Part shown: positions 57,156-64,000 of the stretch, piece after piece
Position numbering within the stretch: position 1 is the first letter of the stretch
Layout of the letters: each line of letters starts with the position of its first letter
Source of the DNA: Polynucleobacter sp. AP-Titi-500A-B4
GTDB taxonomy: Bacteria; Pseudomonadota; Gammaproteobacteria; Burkholderiales; Burkholderiaceae
Assembly (NCBI RefSeq): GCF_018688095.1
Contig: NZ_CP061311.1
Location: 1,768,120 to 1,832,119, forward strand
DNA length: 64,000 bases
Reading direction: 5' to 3'
Notes under the pieces: generated by a model
What the model was told of the DNA's origin: nothing
The model's input: the letters and a program-made list of their open reading frames with translations, nothing else
Databases searched by the model: none
Made by a program: the position numbers and the translations under genes

Positions 57156-58826
57156 TTAGTCACGTGCGTAGATATCTACGTCTTTGGTTTCTTTAACAAA
57201 CAGTGTACCGATTACCAATGTCATCGCAGCGATGATGATTGGGTACCAGAGACCGTAGTAAATATTACCGTTTTGCGCAACCAAGGCGAAGGAGATCGTT
57301 GGCAACAAGCCGCCGAACCAACCGTTACCAATGTGGTATGGCAAAGACATAGAGGTGTAACGAATGCGGGTTGGGAACATCTCAACCAACATCGCAGCGA
57401 TTGGGCCATAAACCATGGTTACCAAGATCACCAAGTACACCAACAAGCACAACACAGCAACATAGTTAATGTCAGCTGGATTAGCTTTGGCTGGGTAGCC
57501 AGCAGCATTCAAAGCTTCACGAATTGCCTTCTTAAATTCAGCATCTTTCGCTTTTGCTTCGGCAGGATCAAGACCCTTAGCTGTGTAACCAGTGATTTCT
57601 GTATCGCCAATCTTCACAACAGCAACTGAGCCAGGCGCAGCAGGGATAGTGGTGTAACTAGCTGAGTTAGACGCCATCACTTGTTTTGCAATATCGCAAG
57701 AACTTGTGAACTTCGCTGTACCAGTTGGGTTGAACTGGAATGTACATTCGCTTACATCAGCAGTAATTGTGGCCGGTGCTGTTACCATCGCTTTTTCTAA
57801 CGCTGGGTTAGCGAAGTGAGTCAAGGCATTGAACACAGAAACTGGTGTGTTTGGAATGTAAGTGACAATCGCCAATAGCAAACCAGACATGATGATGACC
57901 TTACGGCCAATCTTGTCTGACCATGCACCGAATACTACGAAGAACGGTGTGCCGATGACCAATGAAGCCGCAATCAACAAGTTAGCTGTCTTAGCATCTA
58001 CTTTCAACACTTGTGTGAGGTAGAACAAAGCGTAGAACTGACCTGTGTACCAAACCACCGCTTGACCTGCAACCAGACCAAACAATGCCAAGATCACAAT
58101 CTTCAAGTTCTTCCATTGACCAAATGACTCAGACAATGGAGCTTTAGATAATTTGCCTTCTTCTTTCATCTTCTTGAAAGCTGGTGACTCATTCATGGAC
58201 AAACGAATCCAAACTGAGATCGCCAACAATGCGATAGAAGCGATGAAAGGAACGCGCCAGCCCCAAACATCAAAGTCTGGACCAGTGAATTCACGTGTGA
58301 ACAAAATCACGAGCAAGGAGAGGAACAAGCCCAAAGTAGCTGTTGTCTGAATCCAAGCTGTGTATGCGCCACGCTTACCATTAGGAGCATGTTCTGCAAC
58401 ATAAGTAGCTGCACCACCGTACTCACCACCCAAAGCCAAACCTTGAAGCATACGTAATGCGATCAAGATGACAGGAGCAGCAACGCCGATAGTTGCGTAG
58501 TTAGGCAGAATACCCACGATGAAGGTTGCGCCACCCATTAAGAGGATGGTGACCAAGAAGGTGTACTTACGACCGATCAAGTCACCTAAGCGACCGAACA
58601 CCAAGGCGCCAAATGGACGCACGATGAAACCAGCAGCAAACGCTAACAAAGCGAAAATGAAGGCAGAGCCAGCATCTAAGCCTGAGAAGAACTGCTTGGC
58701 AATAACGGCAGCCAAAGAACCGTAAAGATAAAAGTCGTACCACTCAAAAACCGTACCTAATGAGGAAGCAAAAATAACTTTGCGCTCTTCAGCGGTCATT
58801 GGGGCTGCTTTAGTTGATGTTGACAT
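57156..58826 (-). CDS. MFS transporter, metabolite:H+ symporter (MHS) family, with large periplasmic insert
   Basis: 556 residues. 'LGTVFEWYDFYLYGSLAAV' and the MFS motif 'GRLGDLIGRKYTFLV' identify the MHS family (ProP, ShiA, citrate and dicarboxylate carriers); 'GLALGGEYGGAATYVAEHAP' follows. Usual MHS proteins have about 430-450 residues. The excess is an insert of roughly 125 residues at about positions 325-450, between the ninth and tenth helices, rich in Ala/Thr/Lys and holding two Cys ('VSECTF', 'TSSCDIA'). It should lie outside the membrane on the periplasmic side. The substrate is unknown. It is divergent from a TRAP transporter operon 335 bp away. Confidence 0.92.
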   Translation of the reverse strand: MSTSTKAAPMTAEERKVIFASSLGTVFEWYDFYLYGSLAAVIAKQFFSGLDAGSAFIFALLAFAAGFIVRPFGALVFGRLGDLIGRKYTFLVTILLMGGATFIVGILPNYATIGVAAPVILIALRMLQGLALGGEYGGAATYVAEHAPNGKRGAYTAWIQTTATLGLFLSLLVILFTREFTGPDFDVWGWRVPFIASIALLAISVWIRLSMNESPAFKKMKEEGKLSKAPLSESFGQWKNLKIVILALFGLVAGQAVVWYTGQFYALFYLTQVLKVDAKTANLLIAASLVIGTPFFVVFGAWSDKIGRKVIIMSGLLLAIVTYIPNTPVSVFNALTHFANPALEKAMVTAPATITADVSECTFQFNPTGTAKFTSSCDIAKQVMASNSASYTTIPAAPGSVAVVKIGDTEITGYTAKGLDPAEAKAKDAEFKKAIREALNAAGYPAKANPADINYVAVLCLLVYLVILVTMVYGPIAAMLVEMFPTRIRYTSMSLPYHIGNGWFGGLLPTISFALVAQNGNIYYGLWYPIIIAAMTLVIGTLFVKETKDVDIYARD

Positions 58827-59161
58827 CAGTAGCTCCTAACTATTTTTATTAAATAAAAAACAACCCGCCGATTATGCTTTGAAAAAAATCAAAGAAATCC
58901 ATTACTTAGGGTAATTCCCCATCGTTTTGACTCGGGGTTTTCCCGAGAAATGTGGATTTGATGCAACGCACTTAATCCATGATGTCTTCATGGATTTGCA
59001 CTAATTCATAGCAAGCTGCCCAAGCAAGGTGCATATTCGACAAAGCAAGTGCAAAACCTTCCATTTATCTAGTTGTATTTCGATTTAATAGTCTCTGAAG
59101 TGAATTAAAAAGGCATAGCTAAAAATGCCGCCATTTAAATACTATTTAAGGAGCAAATCAA
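58827..59161. promoter_or_regulatory. Divergent intergenic region between MHS transporter and TRAP operon
   Basis: 335 bp without a gene. It contains a perfect 9-bp inverted repeat, AATCCATGA-TGTCT-TCATGGATT (58974-58996), and a hairpin CTCGGG-GTTT-TCCCGAG at 58931-58947. The near-repeats GCAAGGTGCA and GCAAGTGCA lie at about 59034-59056. A Shine-Dalgarno (AAGGAG) stands 5 bp before the TRAP gene. No clear -35/-10 pair was found on either strand. The dyad is a plausible operator for one or both transporters; no regulator gene is adjacent. Confidence 0.4.
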
Positions 59162-60247
59162 ATGAAAAGACGTGACTTTTTAGGCAAGACCGCTATTGGT
59201 GCTGCCGCAGGCGTGTTGGCAGCACCAGCAATCGCACAATCGATGCCAGAAGTGAAATGGCGTTGCGCCTCTAGCTTTCCAAAGAGCTTGGATACGATTT
59301 ATGGTGGCGGTGAGTTCATCTCAAAACGTGTTGCTGCTCTAACGGATGGCAAATTCCAAATCCGTATTTTTGGTGCAGGCGAAATCGTCCCAGCCTTTGG
59401 TACGGTTGACGCTGTTCAGCAGGGTACTGTGGAATGTACCCACACTGCCGGCTACTACTTTGTGGGCAAGAATAAGACTTTTGCTTTTGACACCACTGTG
59501 CCATTTGGTATGAACCAACGCCAACAAAATGCCTGGATGTATTGGGGTGGTGGCTTAAAGCTCCAACGTGAATTCTTACGTGACTACAACATTATTTCCT
59601 TCCCAGCAGGTAACACTGGAACCCAGATGGGTGGTTGGTTTAAAAAACCTGTCAAAACCGTTGCTGACCTCAAAGGCCTCAAAATGCGTATCGCAGGCCT
59701 TGGCGGCGAAGTGATGTCTCGCTTAGGCGCTATCCCGCAACAAATTGCTGGTGGCGATATTTACCCAGCACTTGAAAAAGGCGTGATTGATGCAGCTGAG
59801 TGGGTCGGCCCTTACGATGATGAAAAATTGGGCTTCTACAAAATTGCTCCTTATTACTACTACCCAGGTTGGTGGGAAGCTTGTTCGATGTACTCCATGT
59901 ACGTCAACATCAAAGAATGGGAAAAGCTTCCTAAGCAATATCAAGAAGCCCTTGCCTCAGCTTGCGCAGAATGCAATATCGACATGATGGCTGAGTACGA
60001 CTACAAAAACCCAATCGCTTTGCAAAGCTTGATCAAGAATGGCGTCAAACTTCAATCATATTCAACAGATATTATGAAAGCAGCATCTACTGCTGCTTTT
60101 GAAATGTATGAAGAAGAGGCTGCGAAGAACCCATCGTTCAAGAAAATTTACGAGCCTTGGAAAAAATTCCGCAACGATCAAATGTTGTGGAACAAAGTTG
60201 CCGAACAAACTCTCATGAGTTTCATGTTGACGAACCCAGTCAAGTAA
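59162..60247 (+). CDS. TRAP transporter substrate-binding protein, TakP-like
   Basis: 361 residues. A twin-arginine signal 'MKRRDFLGKTAIGAAAGVLA' ends near 'AIAQ'. The mature part, 'WRCASSFPKSLDTIYGGGEF', 'GNTGTQMGGWFKKPVKTVAD', 'QQIAGGDIYPALEKGVIDAA' and 'WVGPYDDEKLGFYKIAPYYY', matches from memory the Rhodobacter TakP family, which binds 2-oxo acids such as pyruvate with a metal ion. The ligand-carboxylate Arg is likely Arg176 in 'GLKMRIAG'. Periplasmic. dctQ and dctM homologues follow, so the transporter is complete. The actual ligand is inferred only by family. Confidence 0.93.
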   Translation: MKRRDFLGKTAIGAAAGVLAAPAIAQSMPEVKWRCASSFPKSLDTIYGGGEFISKRVAALTDGKFQIRIFGAGEIVPAFGTVDAVQQGTVECTHTAGYYFVGKNKTFAFDTTVPFGMNQRQQNAWMYWGGGLKLQREFLRDYNIISFPAGNTGTQMGGWFKKPVKTVADLKGLKMRIAGLGGEVMSRLGAIPQQIAGGDIYPALEKGVIDAAEWVGPYDDEKLGFYKIAPYYYYPGWWEACSMYSMYVNIKEWEKLPKQYQEALASACAECNIDMMAEYDYKNPIALQSLIKNGVKLQSYSTDIMKAASTAAFEMYEEEAAKNPSFKKIYEPWKKFRNDQMLWNKVAEQTLMSFMLTNPVK

Positions 60248-60265
60248 ACATAGTGAGAATCTGAT

Positions 60266-60808
60266 ATGCCAAAACAATTTTTAGTTTTTGCAAGTTTCGT
60301 TGATCGTTTAAATGACCGTTTTGGCGTATTAGCAAGTTGGATGGTTTTGATTGCCGTACTGGTCAGCACTGCAAATGCGCTGATTCGGTACGGCTTCAAC
60401 GTCAGCTCCAATGGCTGGCTAGAAGCGCAATGGTATTTATTTGCAGGTATGGTGATGTTTGGTGCCGCCACTACCTTTCGCCTAAATGAACATGTACGAG
60501 TTGATGTACTTTATGCACTCTATCCAAATAGAGCACGTCTTTGGTTAGATTTTTGGGGTGGCATTATTTTCTTCTTGCCAATGACAATCATTATTGGCTA
60601 TTACTCTTGGGAATTTTTTATCACCTCGGTGATTCAAAATGAAACTTCAAGCAATCCAGGCGGCCTCATTCGTTGGCCAGTACGGGGTGTCATTACCTTA
60701 GGATTTTTCTTGCTAACACTGCAAGGCATTTCCGAAATCATCAAACGCTACGCAGCCATTATTGGCATGATTCAAATCGATCCCAAGTACGAAAGACCGC
60801 TCCAATGA
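60266..60808 (+). CDS. TRAP transporter small permease (DctQ)
   Basis: 180 residues with four hydrophobic helices ('LASWMVLIAVLVSTANALIR', 'WYLFAGMVMFGAATTFRLNE', 'LWLDFWGGIIFFLPMTIII', 'VRGVITLGFFLLTLQGISEI'). 'NEHVRVDVLY' after the second helix is the DctQ signature. It begins 18 bp after the binding-protein stop and overlaps the large permease by 4 bp (ATGA). Confidence 0.93.
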   Translation: MPKQFLVFASFVDRLNDRFGVLASWMVLIAVLVSTANALIRYGFNVSSNGWLEAQWYLFAGMVMFGAATTFRLNEHVRVDVLYALYPNRARLWLDFWGGIIFFLPMTIIIGYYSWEFFITSVIQNETSSNPGGLIRWPVRGVITLGFFLLTLQGISEIIKRYAAIIGMIQIDPKYERPLQ

Positions 60809-62250
60809 TTAGCCATGATTTAATGGCCCCCATCATGTTTGGGGGTCTCATTGTATTTTTATTAATTGGATATCCAGCCGCATTCTCTCTTGGCGCTGTT
60901 GGCTTATTCTTTTCTTTTATCGGTATTGAAATGGGCATGTTCCAGCCCACTTTCTTACAAGCACTACCAGACCGAGTTTTTGGCATTCTCTCGAATGACT
61001 TATTGCTCTCGATTCCCTTCTTCACCTTCATGGGTGCGATTCTTGAGAAGTGCGGATTAGCAGAAGACATGCTCGAAGGTTTGGGGCAGCTATTTGGTCC
61101 AATCCGTGGTGGCTTAGCTTATGCCGTCATTATTGTTGGTGCAATTCTGGGTGCGATTACGGGAACCGTAGCTGCCTCAGTGATCGCAATGGGATTGATT
61201 TCTTTACCGGTAATGCTGCGCTATGGCTATAACCCGCGTGTTGCCACCGGCGTGATTGCTGCATCGGGCACGATCACCCAATTGATTCCACCATCACTGG
61301 TTTTAATCGTGTTGGCCGATCAATTAGGTAAATCCGTTGGCGATATGTATGCAGGCGCCATTGGACCATCGATTATTCAGGTAGCGCTGTTCTGCTTATT
61401 TATCTTTTTCTTATCAATCTTTAGGCCTCAAGACGTACCAGCACTTCCACCAGAAGCACGCCCTACGATTGACTGGAAATTACTCAAGAAAATCCTCTGG
61501 GGAATCATTCCTTCTATTGCGCTGATCTTCTTAGTGCTAGGAACCATCTTGATGGGTCTTGCTACACCTACCGAAGGTGGCGCCATGGGTTCCGTTGGAG
61601 CTTTAATTCTTGCTGCAATGAATAAGCGCCTACAAAAAACTTTAGTCTGGGAAGCAATGACTTCTACTATGCGCATCAATGCCATGGTGATCTTCATTCT
61701 GATTGGTTCTACCGTTTTCGGCTTAGCGTTCCGCGGTGTTGATGGCGACCTCTGGATTGAAAATCTCTTATCCGGCTTACCAGGCGGGCAAGTAGGCTTC
61801 TTGATTGTGGTGAACTTATTTGTATTCTTCCTAGCCTTCTTCTTAGATTACTTTGAGATTGCGTTCATCATTATTCCGCTGTTAGCTCCTGTTGCAGAAA
61901 AGCTGGGTATTGATTTGATCTGGTTCGGCGTTCTGCTTGGTGCCAATATGCAAACCTCATTCATGCATCCGCCCTTTGGCTTTGCCTTGTTCTATTTACG
62001 AGGGGTGGCACCAAAATCCTTGAAGAGCTCCGATATTTACTATGGGGCACTTCCTTGGGTTGGTTTACAACTGATTTTGGTTGCGATCATCATCTTTATT
62101 CCAGAAACCGTAACGTACTTTGTTGATAAACCCGCTGTTGCGATAGATGCCAACGGACCATCAATTGATCCATTGGCTGGCGTCGAACAAAATGAAATCA
62201 CAGTAGACTCTAGCTCCGAGATCGAACGTCAATTGCGCGAGAATAAATAA
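60805..62250 (+). CDS. TRAP transporter large permease (DctM)
   Basis: 481 residues from the ATG at 60805, which overlaps the dctQ stop. The frame is open 44 codons further upstream, but that part lies inside dctQ. Many hydrophobic helices with 'LSIPFFTFMGAILEKCGLAE', 'VIAASGTITQLIPPSLVLIV', 'GLATPTEGGAMGSVGALILA' and 'FLDYFEIAFIIIPLLAPVAE' mark the sodium-driven DctM subunit. The C-terminal tail of about 45 residues is hydrophilic and acidic, longer than usual. A gamma-glutamyltransferase-family gene follows after 37 bp. Confidence 0.94.
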   Translation: MISHDLMAPIMFGGLIVFLLIGYPAAFSLGAVGLFFSFIGIEMGMFQPTFLQALPDRVFGILSNDLLLSIPFFTFMGAILEKCGLAEDMLEGLGQLFGPIRGGLAYAVIIVGAILGAITGTVAASVIAMGLISLPVMLRYGYNPRVATGVIAASGTITQLIPPSLVLIVLADQLGKSVGDMYAGAIGPSIIQVALFCLFIFFLSIFRPQDVPALPPEARPTIDWKLLKKILWGIIPSIALIFLVLGTILMGLATPTEGGAMGSVGALILAAMNKRLQKTLVWEAMTSTMRINAMVIFILIGSTVFGLAFRGVDGDLWIENLLSGLPGGQVGFLIVVNLFVFFLAFFLDYFEIAFIIIPLLAPVAEKLGIDLIWFGVLLGANMQTSFMHPPFGFALFYLRGVAPKSLKSSDIYYGALPWVGLQLILVAIIIFIPETVTYFVDKPAVAIDANGPSIDPLAGVEQNEITVDSSSEIERQLRENK

Positions 62251-62287
62251 GCAATTGATCGGGGAATAAAAACAAAGGGGTTTAGTA

Positions 62288-63886
62288 ATGCAAGCAAAAT
62301 GGGGTATTCGAGGGATGGCGGTAGCGCCGCACTCCCTCGCTTCTGAATCAGCTTTAGCAGTTCTTCGTGAAGGTGGTAATGCATTAGAAGCAATGGTGGC
62401 AGCAGCAGCGACCATTGCCGTCGTTTACCCCCACATGAACTCGATTGGTGGCGACTCATTCTGGGTGATTCATTCACCCGGTAAAGCCATGGGAGGCATT
62501 GATGCTTGCGGTGCGGCCGCTGGCTTAGCTACAAAACAGTGGTATGCAGAACGTGGCATCACTAAAGCCATTCCATTTCGTGGACCTGTTGCAGCCAATA
62601 CCGTTGCTGGAACTATTTCAGGTTGGGGAGCGGCACATCAACTCTCCAAACGCGGTCTTGGTGGCAAGATTCCTTTGTCTCGTCTCTTGGTAGATGCGAT
62701 TCATTACGCCGAAGAAGGCGTACCAGTCACTTACAGTCAATCAAGCCTCACTGCTAAAAAGTGTGAAGAACTTAGTCCGATTCCAGGATTTGCCAAAACA
62801 TTTTTAGTTAATGGCAAAGCGCCTGCGGTAGGTAGCATCTTTAAGCAAGCACGCCTAGCCAAAACCTTGCGCCAAATCGCCACTAAAGGTACGGATGATT
62901 TTTATCGCGGCGATCTTGCAGATTTATTGGCAAAGGAGTTGACTGATATCGGCAGTCCCTTGCGTTTAAGCGATCTGCATCGCCATCAGGCAAAACTGAT
63001 TGATCCTCTTGAACTCAAGCACAGCTTGGGCAATGTCTACAACATGGTGCCACCGACTCAAGGTGTGGTGTCGCTCATGATCATTGGTATTCTGGATCAA
63101 CTGAATCTCAAACGCTTCAAGGTTGATAGCACCGAATACGTTCATCACTGCGTAGAAGCCACTAAGCAGGCATTTAAGATTCGTGATCAGTTTGTTACCG
63201 ATCCGGCTTATATGACAAAAAATGCGCAATCTTTTTTGTCACCTACGTTTCTGAAAAAGTTGGCTAAAAATATTGATCCCAACAAAGCTTTGCCTTGGGG
63301 CCAAGGCAAAGGTCCAGCAGACACGATCTGGATGGGCGTAATTGATGGCGATGGCAACTGCGTCTCTTTTATACAAAGTATTTATCACGAGTTTGGCGCC
63401 GGCATTGTGCTGCCGAAGTCTGGCGTGAATTGGCAGAACCGTGGCTGCAGCTTCTCCTTAGATCCGAAGACGCTGAATCATCTCGAGCCCTATCGCAAAC
63501 CTTTCCACACCCTGAATCCTGCGATGGCTTTATTTAAAGATGGTCGCTCAATGGTGTATGGAACGATGGGTGGCGATGGTCAACCGCAAACTCAATGCGC
63601 AGTATTTACTCGTACAGCGACTTATGGATTAGATCCGCAAGATGCCATTAGTCGTCCACGTTGGTTACTTGGACGTACTTGGGGTCAAACTAGTGATAGC
63701 TTGAAACTCGAGTCGCGCTTTAGTCCATGGGTTGCAAAAGAATTGCACGCGATGGGTCACGAAATTGAAATGCTAGATGCCTTTGATGAAACCGTAGGTC
63801 ACGCTGGTTGCATTATTCGCGAACCATCAGGCACGCTGCGTGGCGGCTGGGATCCTCGCAGTGATGGGGCAGTTAGCGCGTTTTAG
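62288..63886 (+). CDS. Gamma-glutamyltransferase-family Ntn hydrolase, cytosolic YwrD-like form
   Basis: 532 residues without a signal peptide. 'REGGNALEAMVAAAATIAVV' and 'MNSIGGDSFWVI' open the large subunit. The expected self-cleavage nucleophile is Thr346 in 'PADTIWMGVIDGDGNCVSF'; 'YHEFGAGIVLPKSGVNWQNR', 'KPFHTLNPAM' and 'TMGGDGQPQTQ' form the small-subunit active site. The usual TTH at the cleavage point is TIW here, as in YwrD-type proteins from memory. Substrates could be gamma-glutamyl compounds, glutathione-like peptides or amides. It follows the TRAP genes by 37 bp, so the imported substrate may be its target. Its 3' end overlaps the convergent TRIC gene by 14 bp. Confidence 0.9.
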   Translation: MQAKWGIRGMAVAPHSLASESALAVLREGGNALEAMVAAAATIAVVYPHMNSIGGDSFWVIHSPGKAMGGIDACGAAAGLATKQWYAERGITKAIPFRGPVAANTVAGTISGWGAAHQLSKRGLGGKIPLSRLLVDAIHYAEEGVPVTYSQSSLTAKKCEELSPIPGFAKTFLVNGKAPAVGSIFKQARLAKTLRQIATKGTDDFYRGDLADLLAKELTDIGSPLRLSDLHRHQAKLIDPLELKHSLGNVYNMVPPTQGVVSLMIIGILDQLNLKRFKVDSTEYVHHCVEATKQAFKIRDQFVTDPAYMTKNAQSFLSPTFLKKLAKNIDPNKALPWGQGKGPADTIWMGVIDGDGNCVSFIQSIYHEFGAGIVLPKSGVNWQNRGCSFSLDPKTLNHLEPYRKPFHTLNPAMALFKDGRSMVYGTMGGDGQPQTQCAVFTRTATYGLDPQDAISRPRWLLGRTWGQTSDSLKLESRFSPWVAKELHAMGHEIEMLDAFDETVGHAGCIIREPSGTLRGGWDPRSDGAVSAF

Positions 63887-64000
63887 TAATAAACATTTTG
63901 GGGACGCGCAGATCCCAGTAAATGGCGGCTGCGCGTAAACCAAAGATTCCCAACATACAAATGATTGAGCCTTCAAGAGCATATTGAGGCAGATAGTTCA
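63873..64000 (-). CDS. TRIC/UPF0126-family membrane protein, C-terminal end only
   Basis: The last 41 or so codons of a minus-strand gene that continues past the window edge. The stop is at 63873-63875. The translated end includes 'GSIICMLGIFGLRAAAIYWD' followed by 'LRVPKM', which resembles the last helix and tail of trimeric intracellular cation (YicG/YadS, UPF0126) channels, where a 'LRxxAxxxxxxLP' ending is normal. Overlap with ggt is 14 bp. The assignment is tentative because so little is visible. Confidence 0.5.
   Translation of the reverse strand, partial: NYLPQYALEGSIICMLGIFGLRAAAIYWDLRVPKMFITKTR

Noticed and set aside
58990..59060. Possible sigma-54 promoter before the TRAP operon
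   Set aside because: GC and GG dinucleotides occur but not at the -24/-12 spacing with the TGGCAC/TTGC context.
60673..60804. Upstream extension of the large TRAP permease
   Set aside because: The extra 44 codons lie inside dctQ in another frame and lack hydrophobic or conserved sequence; the ATG overlapping the dctQ stop is the natural start.
1..64000. CRISPR arrays, insertion sequences, prophage or integrative-element ends
   Set aside because: No regularly spaced repeats, transposase or integrase genes were found, and the single tRNA has no adjacent duplicated 3' end or integrase.

Overview
The window reads as chromosome of a free-living betaproteobacterium of the order Burkholderiales, most likely Polynucleobacter or a close relative. 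I base this on moderate GC content, very tight gene packing, betaproteobacterial gene neighbourhoods (glcDEF, pntAA-pntAB-pntB, a lone Bug-type binding protein, yajC-secD-secF behind queA-tgt) and protein sequences that resemble that group from memory. No database search was possible. I saw no insertion sequence, prophage, CRISPR array, rRNA or plasmid feature. Nearly all genes are core housekeeping genes.

Layout. 1-5463: the end of a YhdP-like envelope protein, a nitrilase-family amidase, tldD and aroG. 5513-11634: a cobalamin adenosyltransferase on the minus strand, then a translationally coupled glcD-glcE-glcF-yggS-proC run. 11636-14574 (minus): recG-ubiA. 14605-20128: queA-tgt and yajC-secD-secF. 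20135-24712: waaA-purB (minus), a glutathione S-transferase (plus), mnmA (minus). 24890-28866: the three-subunit transhydrogenase and an orphan tripartite-tricarboxylate binding protein. 28970-30941: groES-groEL (minus), with a CIRCE operator and a sigma-32-like promoter. 31257-35151: a three-gene signalling operon (degenerate EAL protein, NarL/BvgA-type regulator, BvgS-type hybrid kinase), followed by a PBP4-type carboxypeptidase. 36677-44171 (minus): pgk-pyk-fba-purC-purE-purK-tsaC. 44383-47694: ilvE, a zinc-finger protein, waaF, an NTF2-like protein and a conserved hypothetical. 47702-55984: bepA-like protease, moaC, a type IV pilin, a TerC protein, sucC-sucD and recA-recX, with a canonical SOS box at recA. 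56011-56087: tRNA-Met. 56156-64000: a small secreted repeat protein, a MOSC protein, an MHS-family transporter, a TakP-like TRAP transporter, a YwrD-like gamma-glutamyltransferase and the end of a TRIC-family membrane protein.

How the parts work together. Central metabolism is well represented: lower glycolysis, glycolate oxidation, succinyl-CoA synthetase and proton-driven NADPH formation. So are purine synthesis, protein export and folding, and tRNA modification (queuosine, s2U, t6A). The least ordinary locus is the 31.2-35.2 kb signalling operon. It has the same three protein types as the Bordetella BvgA/BvgS/BvgR virulence switch, but in an apparently planktonic organism and with a shortened sensor. 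A 14-bp dyad resembling RcsB/BvgA-type binding sites lies upstream of it. Second in interest are the TRAP transporter next to a cytosolic gamma-glutamyltransferase-like enzyme, and a small secreted protein built of six short Tyr-rich repeats.
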